Origin: an uncultured Lachnospiraceae bacterium
Lineage (GTDB): Bacteria; Bacillota; Clostridia; Lachnospirales; Lachnospiraceae
Assembly (NCBI GenBank): GCA_900548905.1
Contig: URMK01000002.1
Span: forward strand, 124,001-188,000
Direction: 5' to 3'
Length of the DNA: 64,000 nucleotides
Of the stretch, positions 22,998-31,836 are shown in pieces. The notes under the pieces were generated by a model that was given only the letters and a program-made list of their open reading frames with translations, was not told the DNA's origin and made no database searches. Numbering within the stretch: position 1 is the first letter of the stretch; every line of letters starts with the position of its first letter. The translations under genes and the position numbers were made by a program.

Positions 22998-24290
22998 CTA
23001 TCTGTTCGCCAGCTCGGTGGTGATCTCTTCCCAGGTTACCTCTTTTTCTGCCATGAGAACCATCATATGGTACAGGAAATCACAGATTTCATACTTGATC
23101 TCATTGGGATTGGGATTTTTGGCCGCAATTACGATCTCTGTCGCTTCTTCCCCAAGCTTTTTCAGGATCTTGTCAACTCCCTTATCAAAGAGATAATTGG
23201 TGTAGGAGCCTTCTTTGGGATTTTCCTTGCGGTCTTTAATGACTGCGAAAACATCTTCGAACACCTTCAGCGGATTATGCTGGCTGTCGGCCTTCTCATC
23301 CATAGTAAGGATTTCATTAAAAAAGCAGCTGTAGGATCCGGTATGGCAGGCAGCTCCGATCTGTACCACTCTGGCCAGAAGGGTGTCCATATCGCAGTCT
23401 CCGTAAAGGGATTTAACATATTGGTAATGGCCGCTTGTCTCTCCTTTTATCCAGAGTTCCTGACGGCTCCTGCTGTAATAGGTCATTTTCCCGGTATGTA
23501 TAGTGGCCCGGTAGGCCTCTTCATTCATATATGCCTGCATAAGGACAGCATCTGTCTTATAATCCTGTACGATAACAGGGAGCAGGCCGTCGGAATTCTT
23601 TTTAAAATCCTCCCACTGGTAGGCAGCGGTTATCTCCGTCACTTCAATTCCGTTATCCCTGCACAGACCTTTAAGCGCCTGGATTTCCCGTATATTGTCA
23701 TTCACCAGCTTCCCGGCAATCCCCCCCACATTTTCCAGCTTCAGAATCTCAATGATTTTCTCCAGGGACACTTCCGGAAGCGTGGTAATCACAGGGACCG
23801 GACTCACCTCCGCCACTTCCTTCAAAATGGCAGGTTCTTTAACAAGGAGGCGGCTGATATATTGATTGATAAGCGTGCACTGCTCCTTCACCACCTTGCC
23901 GTTGTCAACCATGGCAAAAAGTTTATCGGCACCGAATTTTAAGGACACCTCCCTGGTGAGCTCCACGTTGTCTTCCAGGGAATAATCCAGCACCGCCTGC
24001 CGGCAGCCTGCATACAGCAGCTTCTTCACATCCTCCATACGGCGGATATGGCCGGCACCGATCACCGGCACGGCCACGGAGGAGCATATTTCCTTAATAA
24101 TATCAAGATTCTCTTCATGTTCGTTATCCGTGCCGGACAGATCAAACACGAAAATTCCGTCACATTTATTATCGCTGTAGCTTACCGCGAGGGCGACCGG
24201 ATCAATGCTGGCTTCCCGCATATCGTCCAATCCGCATACCGCTCTTTTCTGATAAAGATAAATACAAGGCAAAAATTTTTTCGAGTTCAT
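22998..24290 (-). CDS. hisIE: HisF/HisA-like + HisI + HisE fusion (PRA-CH / PRA-PH)
   Basis: A 430-residue protein in three parts. Residues about 1-205 resemble a HisF/HisA beta/alpha barrel (FLPCIYLYQKRAVCG ... VPVIGAGHIRRMEDVKKLLYAG), but the catalytic Asp of the first strand is missing (Tyr-Leu-Tyr instead of the usual Leu-Asp-Val). Residues about 225-325 are phosphoribosyl-AMP cyclohydrolase (metal motif DCDMDTLLARV, CHTGSYSCF). Residues about 335-430 are phosphoribosyl-ATP pyrophosphohydrolase (LGEEATEIVIAAKN). The last two catalyse steps 2 and 3 of histidine synthesis; the barrel is probably structural. Last gene of the his operon. Confidence 0.9.
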   Translation of the reverse strand: MNSKKFLPCIYLYQKRAVCGLDDMREASIDPVALAVSYSDNKCDGIFVFDLSGTDNEHEENLDIIKEICSSVAVPVIGAGHIRRMEDVKKLLYAGCRQAVLDYSLEDNVELTREVSLKFGADKLFAMVDNGKVVKEQCTLINQYISRLLVKEPAILKEVAEVSPVPVITTLPEVSLEKIIEILKLENVGGIAGKLVNDNIREIQALKGLCRDNGIEVTEITAAYQWEDFKKNSDGLLPVIVQDYKTDAVLMQAYMNEEAYRATIHTGKMTYYSRSRQELWIKGETSGHYQYVKSLYGDCDMDTLLARVVQIGAACHTGSYSCFFNEILTMDEKADSQHNPLKVFEDVFAVIKDRKENPKEGSYTNYLFDKGVDKILKKLGEEATEIVIAAKNPNPNEIKYEICDFLYHMMVLMAEKEVTWEEITTELANR

Positions 24291-24368
24291 GGCTTTCCCG
24301 CTCTTTCATCCGCATTTTATGGTATATTGACCCGATGGGTCATGGTTTTTTCTCCTTGACCGATTTGG

Positions 24369-24986
24369 TCAAAGACTTCCTTTTGTACTTAATACCCCGT
24401 CAATCCGTTCGTCTCTGCCTACTGCCATATCCAGCGCTTTGGCAAAGGACTTAAACATGGCTTCAGCCATATGATGGCTGTTCAGACCGGACAGCATTTT
24501 CAAATGCAGGTTCATGGCGGCACTATAGGAAACGGCATAGAAGAATTCCCGGATAAGCTGGCTGTCCAGGCCGCCGATCATAGGGGTTGGGAAGCTGCAT
24601 TCGAATTCGAAGTATGGCCTGCCGCATAAATCTACGGCACTCAGGGCCAGGGCATCATCCATGGGAAGGATAAAATAGCCGTATCTCCGGATCCCTTGTT
24701 TATCAGAAACCGCCTGTGCGATCGCCTGTCCCAGAACAATTCCGGTATCCTCTACCGTATGATGGCCGTCCACATGCAGATCACCGTTCCCTTTTATTGT
24801 CAGGTCAAACAATCCATGCCGGGCGAAACCTTCCAGCATATGGTCAAAAAAACCGATTCCGGTATGAATATCGCTCATTCCGGTACCATCCAGATCTAAA
24901 ATTACCGTGATGTCAGTTTCTTTTGTGGTTCTTGTAATGGACGCCTTCCGCTTAAGCGGCCGGCATCCGCCTGTCTCCTGTTCCAT
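24369..24986 (-). CDS. hisB: Imidazoleglycerol-phosphate dehydratase
   Basis: A 205-residue monofunctional HisB: the metal-binding repeats GIGFFDHMLEGFARHG, DGHHTVEDTGI and SGLNSHHMAEA with their His residues are complete. It dehydrates imidazole glycerol phosphate in histidine synthesis. ATG at 24986 follows AAGGAGGGCGG. An N-terminal stretch of about 15 residues is extra. Between this gene and hisIE lie two short palindromes. Confidence 0.96.
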   Translation of the reverse strand: MEQETGGCRPLKRKASITRTTKETDITVILDLDGTGMSDIHTGIGFFDHMLEGFARHGLFDLTIKGNGDLHVDGHHTVEDTGIVLGQAIAQAVSDKQGIRRYGYFILPMDDALALSAVDLCGRPYFEFECSFPTPMIGGLDSQLIREFFYAVSYSAAMNLHLKMLSGLNSHHMAEAMFKSFAKALDMAVGRDERIDGVLSTKGSL

Positions 24987-25006
24987 GGGACCGCCCTCCT
25001 TAACAG

Positions 25007-26296
25007 TTATTCAAATCTTACTTTAATCGAATTTGCGTGAGCCGTCAAGCCTTCCCTTTCGGCAAATAATTCAATATCCTTATGAACCTTCTCCAGTGCT
25101 TCTCTGGAATAGGAAATAATACTGGTTTTCTTCATGAAATCATCCACATTGAGGGGGGAGAAAAACTTCGCGGTGCCGTTTGTGGGAAGGACATGGTTGG
25201 GTCCTGCAAAATAATCCCCTAAAGGCTCACTGGAATATTCCCCCAGGAAAACAGCCCCCGCATTCCGGATCCGGGTCATGACCGGGAAGGGATCCTTTGT
25301 GAGGATTTCCAGATGTTCGGAAGCGATTTCATTTGCCGTGTCCACAGCGCTGTCCAGGCTGTCCGCCAGCAGTATGTATCCATAATTATCAAGAGACTTG
25401 CGTATGGTCTCTCTGCGGCTTAAGGCAGCCAGAAAGCCTTCGGTTTCTTCCGATACCCTGACGGCCAGCTCTTCACTGGTGGTGATGAGGATGGCGCTTG
25501 CCAGTTCATCATGCTCCGCCTGAGAAAGCAGATCCGCGGCAACATAACGGGGATTCGCCGTCTCATCCGCTATGATCAGGATTTCACTCGGCCCCGCGAT
25601 GGAGTCAATGCTGACATAGCCGAAGCATGCCTTTTTGGCAAGTGCTACGAAGATGTTACCCGGCCCCGTAATTTTATCCACCTTGGGAATACTTTCCGTT
25701 CCGAAGGCCATTGCGGCAATCGCCTGGGCGCCTCCCACCTTATAGATTTCATCCACACCTGCGATATTGGCCGCCGCCAGCGTTCCCGGATCCACCTTTC
25801 CGTCCGGTCCGGGAGGCGTAGCCATAATAATACGTCTGACACCGGCTACCTTGGCCGGAATCACATTCATCAATACGCTGGAGGGATAGGCTGCTTTCCC
25901 TCCGGGCACATAGACCCCGGCCGTATCAATAGGAAGCAGCTTCATTCCCAGGATCGTACCGTCCGGTTTGGGATCGAACCAGCTGCTGCGCAGCTGCTTT
26001 TCATGGAAAAGGCGGATGTTTTCCGCCGATTTACGCATAACCTCCGCAAACTCACTGCCGATCTGCGCATAAGCCTCTTCTATCTCTTTCCTGGTGACTT
26101 TCAGCGTTTCCGGAGTGATTTCACAGCGGTCAAACTTACGGGTATAGGAAAAAACAGCCTCATCCCCTTTTTCCCTTACCTGGGTAATGATATCCTCCAC
26201 AACATTTTCATACTGCCCGTAATTATTCGGGCTTCTTTTCAGAAGATCGTTCAGCAGATCTTTTTTCGTATTATCCGACAGCTTCAATATTCTCAT
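25007..26296 (-). CDS. hisD: Histidinol dehydrogenase
   Basis: A 429-residue HisD of normal length: PVDTAGVYVPGG-like opening of the NAD domain, the SIDSIAGPSEILIIAD motif, QAEHD (zinc ligands Gln-His), and the C-terminal NHVLPT and HANSI motifs. It performs the last two oxidations to histidine. ATG follows GGAGGAGTAACTATT, 14 bp after hisG. Confidence 0.97.
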   Translation of the reverse strand: MRILKLSDNTKKDLLNDLLKRSPNNYGQYENVVEDIITQVREKGDEAVFSYTRKFDRCEITPETLKVTRKEIEEAYAQIGSEFAEVMRKSAENIRLFHEKQLRSSWFDPKPDGTILGMKLLPIDTAGVYVPGGKAAYPSSVLMNVIPAKVAGVRRIIMATPPGPDGKVDPGTLAAANIAGVDEIYKVGGAQAIAAMAFGTESIPKVDKITGPGNIFVALAKKACFGYVSIDSIAGPSEILIIADETANPRYVAADLLSQAEHDELASAILITTSEELAVRVSEETEGFLAALSRRETIRKSLDNYGYILLADSLDSAVDTANEIASEHLEILTKDPFPVMTRIRNAGAVFLGEYSSEPLGDYFAGPNHVLPTNGTAKFFSPLNVDDFMKKTSIISYSREALEKVHKDIELFAEREGLTAHANSIKVRFE

Positions 26297-26310
26297 AATA
26301 GTTACTCCTC

Positions 26311-26955
26311 CTACAGCTTATCCTTAAGCCGGTTAATGAGCCCCTTAATCCGTTCCGGCTGCATCTGCATACTCACCTGGTTCACTATCATCCTTGCGGA
26401 AAGCGGGCATACCTCTTCCAGCACCTCAAGCCCGTTTTCCCGGAGTGTGCTTCCGGTTTCCACGATATCCACGATTACATCGGAAAGGCCCACAATCGGG
26501 CCAAGTTCCACCGATCCGTTTAATTTAATGATATCCACAGTCTGATGCTTTTTATTATAAAAATAATCCTTGGCAATATTGGGATACTTGCTCGCCACAC
26601 GGATCATCGCATGATGCTTCAGTAATTCCCGGGATTTAACAGGCCCGCAGACACACATACGGCATTTCCCGAAGCCCAGATCCAACACTTCATATACCCG
26701 CTTCCCTTCCTCCAGGAGCGTATCCTTTCCCACAACACCGATGTCCGCCGCTCCATACTCCACATAGGTGGGGACGTCCGGCCCCTTGGAGAGAAAGAAT
26801 TTCAATTTCAGCTCTTCATTCACAAAAATAAGTTTCCTTGAGGATTTGTCCTTCATTTCTTCACAGGTTATTCCCACTTCCTCCAGAAGCTCCAGCGTTT
26901 TATTGGCAAGCCTGCCCTTGGCGAGGGCAAAGGTTAAATATCTCTTTTCATCCAT
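26311..26955 (-). CDS. hisG: ATP phosphoribosyltransferase catalytic subunit, short form
   Basis: A 214-residue short-form HisG (LTFALAKGRL start; DVPTYVEYGAADIGVVGKDTL; DIVETGSTLRENGL). The short form lacks the C-terminal regulatory domain and works as an octamer with HisZ, whose gene is directly upstream. It catalyses the first step of histidine synthesis. ATG at 26955 has AAAGGAATCG; the frame extends 23 codons further without a good site. Confidence 0.95.
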   Translation of the reverse strand: MDEKRYLTFALAKGRLANKTLELLEEVGITCEEMKDKSSRKLIFVNEELKLKFFLSKGPDVPTYVEYGAADIGVVGKDTLLEEGKRVYEVLDLGFGKCRMCVCGPVKSRELLKHHAMIRVASKYPNIAKDYFYNKKHQTVDIIKLNGSVELGPIVGLSDVIVDIVETGSTLRENGLEVLEEVCPLSARMIVNQVSMQMQPERIKGLINRLKDKL

Positions 26956-27007
26956 GGTTTCGATTCCTTTCCAATACAGCGTCATACCCGGCTGTTTATA
27001 AGATTTT

Positions 27008-28288
27008 TCAGCGGCACGCGGCATCCGACGCTTTCTGCAGCCCGTCCGGAATTTCCTCTATGCAGCCGCCTTCCGCAGGCAAGTAGTAAATCGCCTTCTG
27101 TCTGTGGGATACGGCCCTCTCCCGGTACACGCCGGCATTTTCCCGGAAAGCGCCGGCACCGGAGGAACCGGAATGCAAAGAAGCGGGGATCAGCTCCGCA
27201 GGGATTTGCTTTTCCCGCAGCGTCCCGGCCTTTTCCAGCGCATCCCGGAACCGCCCGTCTTCATAAAGAATCAAAACGCCGTCCGCATGGATCGGAGGAA
27301 CCTTTTTTTGTCTGGCCAATGCTTCCAGAAGATCATCCACCACAATGACAAAACCGATAGCAGAGGCCTCTTTTCCGAAATACTTCAGAAGATTGTCATA
27401 GCGTCCGCCTTTGGCAACCGCATCCCCCACGCCATAGGTATAAGCTTTAAAAATAACGCCGGTATAATAATGATATTTGCTTAAAAGGCCCAAATCAAAA
27501 GAAATATAACGTTCCACACCATATTCGCACAGAACCCGGTACAGATCCTCCAGCCGTTCCACCGCCTGAAGGGAACGTTCATTGCTCACCAGTTCCTTCG
27601 CCTTCTGCAGCGCTTCCGCTGAACCGAACAGATCGTTCACCTTCAGCAGGATTTCACAATAATCCCGGCGGACTGCCTTACGCTCCAACAGCTCCTGGGC
27701 ACCGAAAAAATTCTTGCTGGAAATAAAATCCCGCAGTTCATCCTCCGTTTCCTCATCCAGCCCCGCCTGGGAACAAATCCCTTTAAAATATTCCACCTGC
27801 CCGATACTTACCTGGAAATCTTCAAGCCCGGAAGCCTTCAGTGCTTCCACCATCATGGCGATCATTTCCCCGTCCGCTTCCACGGAAGGCTCCTGAATCA
27901 GTTCCGCTCCCAGCTGAGTAACCTCCTTCAGCTTGCCTTGGAGGTTGGAGGTGTTGGTAAAGGTATTGCCCAAATAGGAAAAACGTATGGGAAGTGTCTC
28001 ATCCCTAAAATATTTGGCGGCACACCTTGCCATGGACGGGGTGAAATCAGGCCGGAGGACAAGGGTATTGCCCTCCTTATCAAAAAACTTATACAGCTCT
28101 CTGGAAGGCGTGGTACCGATCTCCCGGCTGAACACGTCAAAAAATTCAAAGGTAGGCGTCTGGATATCCTGATAGCCAAAGAAACGCAGAGATTGATGCA
28201 GTTTTTCTTCCACCATCAGCTTTCTTAAATATTCCTCGCCATAAATGTCGCGGACACCTTCCGGGGTATGTACTAACGGTTTACTCAT
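27008..28288 (-). CDS. hisZ: ATP phosphoribosyltransferase regulatory subunit
   Basis: A 426-residue HisRS paralogue: class II synthetase core (LRPDFTPSMAR motif 2 region, FKAYTYGVGDAVAKGGRYDNL motif) without the C-terminal anticodon-binding domain of true HisRS. It activates and gives feedback control to HisG. First gene of the his operon; ATG at 28288 follows AAAGGAGAG. The C-terminal segment (about residues 365-405; SGSSGAGAFREN) looks inserted and is encoded by a GC-rich palindrome at 27131-27157. Confidence 0.92.
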   Translation of the reverse strand: MSKPLVHTPEGVRDIYGEEYLRKLMVEEKLHQSLRFFGYQDIQTPTFEFFDVFSREIGTTPSRELYKFFDKEGNTLVLRPDFTPSMARCAAKYFRDETLPIRFSYLGNTFTNTSNLQGKLKEVTQLGAELIQEPSVEADGEMIAMMVEALKASGLEDFQVSIGQVEYFKGICSQAGLDEETEDELRDFISSKNFFGAQELLERKAVRRDYCEILLKVNDLFGSAEALQKAKELVSNERSLQAVERLEDLYRVLCEYGVERYISFDLGLLSKYHYYTGVIFKAYTYGVGDAVAKGGRYDNLLKYFGKEASAIGFVIVVDDLLEALARQKKVPPIHADGVLILYEDGRFRDALEKAGTLREKQIPAELIPASLHSGSSGAGAFRENAGVYRERAVSHRQKAIYYLPAEGGCIEEIPDGLQKASDAACR

Positions 28289-28311
28289 TGCAGCTTCTCT
28301 CCTTTTGACTT

Positions 28312-28349
28312 GATGCCCCGTTGTTTGCTGCGGGGTATTTTACTCGTTT
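28312..28349. repeat. Dispersed hairpin repeat, family 2, copy B
   Basis: Arms GATGCCCCG and CGGGGTAT with a TTGTTTGCTG loop, then TTTT and ACTCGTTT. It lies in the his leader, 24 bp before hisZ, and matches 14365-14404 in both hairpin and tail. Confidence 0.65.
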
Positions 28350-28420
28350 CCTTCTGCCCACTTTACTTTACCGCTTTAATGTGATAATCAATTACCATAT
28401 TAGCAAAGCAAACTATCAAT

Positions 28421-28449
28421 ACTATACTAAACCTGACTCAGGCTGTCAA
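28421..28449 (-). promoter_or_regulatory. his operon promoter
   Basis: Minus strand: TTGACA (28449-28444), 17-bp spacer, TATAGT (28426-28421). The spacer holds CCTGA-G-TCAGG, a perfect short dyad that could be an operator. The -35 overlaps the last codons of the upstream Nudix gene. No T-box motif was seen in the 130-nt leader. Confidence 0.75.
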
Positions 28450-28994
28450 GTATTTCCTTGTAACCGTTCAGACTTATCGGAACATTCCATTTTCTCCCAC
28501 TTTCCCCCGGATAAAACAGTCCCTGTCATATCCTTTCCGTTCAGCTGCCACTCTGCCAGGAAATCACCCTCATAACGCAGCTTAAGGGAGAAAAAAGGCA
28601 CCTTCTCTTCCAGAAGCCGGAAAAAAATCAAATCACCGGTCCACAGGTTTAACCCGGGTATTTCCGATTTAAGAACCCATTCCAGACACCCTTCATTACA
28701 ATCGGTAATTTCCCCTTCAAAACCGTCTGCTGTAAACAGGCACATATATTCCGTTCCCCATTTATCGGAAACAAAGGTAACTAATCCGCGGAACTGCCAG
28801 GAGGTAAGGCGCAGGCCGGTTTCTTCCATGGCTTCACGGAGAAGGCAGTCTTCGGGGCTTTCCCCTTCCTCTGCATGGCCGCCGATCCCCACCCATTTAT
28901 TCTCATTGAGATCATTTTTCTTTTTCACGCGGTGGAGCATCAGGTATTTATCATCCTGTTCGATATAGCAAAGTGTTGTTACCGGAATTCTCAT
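28446..28994 (-). CDS. Nudix hydrolase, MutT/8-oxo-dGTP diphosphatase-like
   Basis: A 182-residue protein starting at ATG 28994 (AGGGAAG site). The Nudix box GGHAEEGESPEDCLLREAMEETGL lies at about residues 38-61, preceded by NKWVGIGG, a pattern of the YtkD/MutX type that clears oxidised nucleotides. The start overlaps the stop of recU, so the two are coupled. Confidence 0.87.
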   Translation of the reverse strand: MRIPVTTLCYIEQDDKYLMLHRVKKKNDLNENKWVGIGGHAEEGESPEDCLLREAMEETGLRLTSWQFRGLVTFVSDKWGTEYMCLFTADGFEGEITDCNEGCLEWVLKSEIPGLNLWTGDLIFFRLLEEKVPFFSLKLRYEGDFLAEWQLNGKDMTGTVLSGGKWEKMECSDKSERLQGNT

Positions 28995-28995
28995 A

Positions 28996-29532
28996 TTATT
29001 CTTCCCTTTCTTCCAAATCTTTCTGCAGCATATCCAGGTAGGGAACAAGTATCCCCTGTTTTTTAGGCAGGAAATATTCCGGATTCAGTTCCTCGCGCCG
29101 GAAGCTTTTCCGTCCTCCTTCCTTCGCCCGATCCCAAAAGTAACGCAAATGGGCATAAGGAAGGTAATAAAATTCATTTCGGTGGGAATAAAAGATAAGG
29201 AAAAAAGCAATTCCTCCCTGTTTTTCAAAGCTGTGCATAAACGTTACCTGATGCTCATGAATATTGGCAAGGGCAAAGGTATCGGCTGCACATTCCTTGG
29301 CATCGAAGCAGACGGGCAGGCCCTGGACCACGCCGATATAGTCAACAGTACTTTTCTGGTCAAAATAAGCAAGCGTAATATGCCGCTCCTCCTTATCTAT
29401 TTTTATAGGGGTAATCGGGGTGGGGATTTTCTGTATAAGAGCCAGCCCGTTTTCCTGATATTTCTCGTTGGTACGGTTTATCAAATCCTCCAGAGTGGAC
29501 CCTCTCAGTCCTCTTGAATTCCAGGTTGCCAT
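28996..29532 (-). CDS. recU: Holliday junction resolvase RecU
   Basis: A 178-residue RecU: N-terminal NSRGLRGSTLEDLINRTN, catalytic stretch STVDYIGVVQGLPVCFDAKEC (Asp, Asp-Ala-Lys of the restriction-like fold), and the FLIFYSHRNEFYYLP core. RecU cleaves four-way junctions in recombination and chromosome segregation in Firmicutes. ATG follows GGAGGGAAAC. Confidence 0.95.
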   Translation of the reverse strand: MATWNSRGLRGSTLEDLINRTNEKYQENGLALIQKIPTPITPIKIDKEERHITLAYFDQKSTVDYIGVVQGLPVCFDAKECAADTFALANIHEHQVTFMHSFEKQGGIAFFLIFYSHRNEFYYLPYAHLRYFWDRAKEGGRKSFRREELNPEYFLPKKQGILVPYLDMLQKDLEEREE

Positions 29533-29550
29533 GTTTCCCTCCGCTTATGT

Positions 29551-30564
29551 TTAGAGTTTCAGCCGTAAAAAAGCTTCCGGCTCCGGTGCGGTAAACGCTC
29601 TGCCGCTCAGTCCGGCAAAACAGCCGTCCATTTCCGGAAATTCTATCCGGTATGCATGCAGCATCTGGAAGCGGATCCCCTGTTTGCGGAAAATGTCGTT
29701 TATCCGTTTATCCCCGTATTTGCCGTCCCCGATCAGCGGATGCCCCAACGCCGCCATATGCGCGCGTATCTGATGGGATTTCCCGGTAAACAGCTCCACC
29801 TCCAAATAGGTATATCCCTCGTAACAGGCCAGGGGATGACAGCCGGTTATGATATGAAAGGCCTTGCTGCTGTCGGCAGGTGCGGCGGGAAGAATCTTCA
29901 CCTGATTGTTTTTTTCGTCCTTGCTCAGCCATGCATCCGTAATCCCGTCCAGCTCCACCCTTCCCGCGGCAAAGAGCCTGTAATATTTATGGACGGTCCT
30001 TTCCCGCAGAAGCTCACTCATTTTCTGGCTTCCCGCCAGGGTCTTTCCGCAGATTACAAGACCGCTGGTATTACGGTCCAGCCGGTTACAGACGGAAGGG
30101 CGGAAGGTACGAAGGCCTTCCTGCGTTATCTGTCCCTGCAGGATCAGATAGTCAATCAGCCATTCGTTCAGCGAATAATCCTCCGGGACTGCCTTTTGGG
30201 TTAACAGCCCGGCCGGTTTATCCAGCAGCAGAATATGTTCATTCTCGTATATGACCGGTACATGCAATAAGGTCTTTGTCCCTTTTTTACCGGAGGATCC
30301 GGTACCGATCCCCGTTTTGTATTCCTGCCCGCCGGCCGGTATCGGGCCGCGGAATTTTTCCAGCGTTTCATCGGAAAGAAAAAAACATACCTTGTCCCCG
30401 TTCTTCAGCTTTTCGCTGCCGTCTGCTTTGGCCCCGTTCAGGGTAATATTTTTTTTCCGGAGCATTTTATAAAGGAAGCCGCTGCCGGCTTCCTTTAAAT
30501 ATTTCCGGAGATACTTGTCCAGCCGCTGTCCGGCCTCATTGGTTCCTATCGTTATCTCTTTCAT
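29551..30564 (-). CDS. RluA-family pseudouridine synthase
   Basis: A 337-residue protein: N-terminal S4 RNA-binding domain (about 1-75; QRLDKYLRKYLKEAG) and the RluA catalytic core with NRLDRNTSGLV (catalytic Asp) and the LFTGKSHQIRAHMA motif. It makes pseudouridine in rRNA or tRNA; RluC/RluD-like, target site not determinable. ATG at 30564 follows AGGAGG. Confidence 0.92.
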   Translation of the reverse strand: MKEITIGTNEAGQRLDKYLRKYLKEAGSGFLYKMLRKKNITLNGAKADGSEKLKNGDKVCFFLSDETLEKFRGPIPAGGQEYKTGIGTGSSGKKGTKTLLHVPVIYENEHILLLDKPAGLLTQKAVPEDYSLNEWLIDYLILQGQITQEGLRTFRPSVCNRLDRNTSGLVICGKTLAGSQKMSELLRERTVHKYYRLFAAGRVELDGITDAWLSKDEKNNQVKILPAAPADSSKAFHIITGCHPLACYEGYTYLEVELFTGKSHQIRAHMAALGHPLIGDGKYGDKRINDIFRKQGIRFQMLHAYRIEFPEMDGCFAGLSGRAFTAPEPEAFLRLKL

Positions 30565-30574
30565 ACGGGCCTCC

Positions 30575-31138
30575 TTAAATGGATATGGCCTTTACCAGAG
30601 ACAGAACGGCCTCCGTCTGGGTATCTTCACAGGACAGATTCCCGAGCTGATCCAGCCGGTTCAGGTATTTGGGAATATCCTGAAAAATTTTAATGTTCAC
30701 ATCCTTGATATTATTCTGGGAACACATGCTCTGCAGATGCTTTTCACAGGCAGCCGTTTTACATTTCGGGTTAACAGCTATCCCTATCAGATTATTTCCC
30801 TTAAACACAAGATGAGGGATTTCAAATGTCGCTTCATAGCTGGTGAGGACACTGTCATAAAGGCAGGGCAGCCCCCCGGTATGAGGCTCTATTTTCCGGT
30901 GAAGCTCCTCACTGCAGCCCTTTGCCCTGAAAAACATAATCATATTCACCGCACATTTGCTTGCGGGAAGGCAGCCTAATACGGCTACGATGGTTAGTAA
31001 ATTTTTGTTGGTACCGGTAGTCCAGTAACCACCGAGATAGATTGCCAGGGAAAGAAGAAAAAGGGATACTGTCTTGATGATTTCTATCTTTCTCTGGCTT
31101 TTGATATAACCGTACTGTCCTTTTTTTATCCGATGCAT
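30575..31138 (-). CDS. Two-TM membrane protein of unknown function
   Basis: A 187-residue protein: basic N-terminus, two membrane helices (about 22-38 and 45-65), then a soluble domain of about 115 residues containing several Cys residues (NPKCKTAACEKHL, MCSQNN). It starts 10 bp before the pseudouridine synthase gene and is probably co-transcribed with it. I do not recognise the family. Confidence 0.65.
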   Translation of the reverse strand: MHRIKKGQYGYIKSQRKIEIIKTVSLFLLSLAIYLGGYWTTGTNKNLLTIVAVLGCLPASKCAVNMIMFFRAKGCSEELHRKIEPHTGGLPCLYDSVLTSYEATFEIPHLVFKGNNLIGIAVNPKCKTAACEKHLQSMCSQNNIKDVNIKIFQDIPKYLNRLDQLGNLSCEDTQTEAVLSLVKAISI

Positions 31139-31250
31139 AGCAGATAATTCCTCCGTTTTTTAACTGTTCAGAACCTTCACAATTTCATCTTCTGATGGCC
31201 AGCCCAGTAAATGCGCCAACCTGTTTCACAACTAGTAACAGTTTAACACA

Positions 31251-31835
31251 TTATATGAGAGAAATCCAGAAATGCCTGTTCCGGATTTTTTTCCCCCGGT
31301 AGTCGCATATGGTATCTCTGTCAAATACACCGCCGCCTTTGAGGATGGTTTTTAAAGAGGCTGTATTGTCGGCATCACAGTCCAGCATAACGCGTTCCAG
31401 GCCAAGAGAACGGGCGAACGCAAGTACCTTGGACAGCATCCAGGAGGCATAACCATTTCCCCTCTCACAGGGGCGTACACTGTAGCCGATATGTCCTCCC
31501 AGTTCCTCCAGGGCCGGGTTCAGATGATGCCGCAGTTCAATGTTACCTACCACATAACCGGGGCCATCCTGTTGCGCAGCCCTTTTTTCCAGAGCCAGAA
31601 AAGTGGTTACCGGAACGCCGATATAGGAATTGTTATCATAGGTACAGTCCCGCAGCTGTTCCAGCCAGCCGGCGATATCCTCATAATGATGGAGTCCCCT
31701 GCTGCCGTTTATCGTATCGCCCTTTTCCAGGAATTCCCGGCGGTAATCCATAATCTCAATCTCCCAGCGGCGGTAATCCGGCGTATCCGGCAATATGCTT
31801 AATAACGGCTGCAGCAGTATAAGTTCCTTTTCCAT
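31251..31835 (-). CDS. GNAT-family acetyltransferase (second of a pair)
   Basis: A 194-residue GNAT protein: ELRHHLNPALEELGGHIGYSVRPCERGNGYASWML contains the acetyl-CoA-binding loop, followed by VMLDCDADNTASLKTI. Start ATG 31835 is one base after the stop of the previous gene (TAATATG), so the pair is coupled. Relatives resemble RimJ/RimL-type and streptothricin-type acetyltransferases; the substrate is unknown. The leader and terminator upstream of the pair suggest induced expression. Confidence 0.87.
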   Translation of the reverse strand: MEKELILLQPLLSILPDTPDYRRWEIEIMDYRREFLEKGDTINGSRGLHHYEDIAGWLEQLRDCTYDNNSYIGVPVTTFLALEKRAAQQDGPGYVVGNIELRHHLNPALEELGGHIGYSVRPCERGNGYASWMLSKVLAFARSLGLERVMLDCDADNTASLKTILKGGGVFDRDTICDYRGKKIRNRHFWISLI

Positions 31836-31836
31836 A

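Noticed and set aside
25511..26545. 344-codon plus-strand frame opposite hisD/hisG
   Set aside because: Mirror frame of well-conserved enzymes; no ribosome binding site or family motif.
28289..28420. T-box for histidine upstream of hisZ
   Set aside because: The 130-nt leader is too short and lacks T-box sequences; it holds a dispersed hairpin instead.
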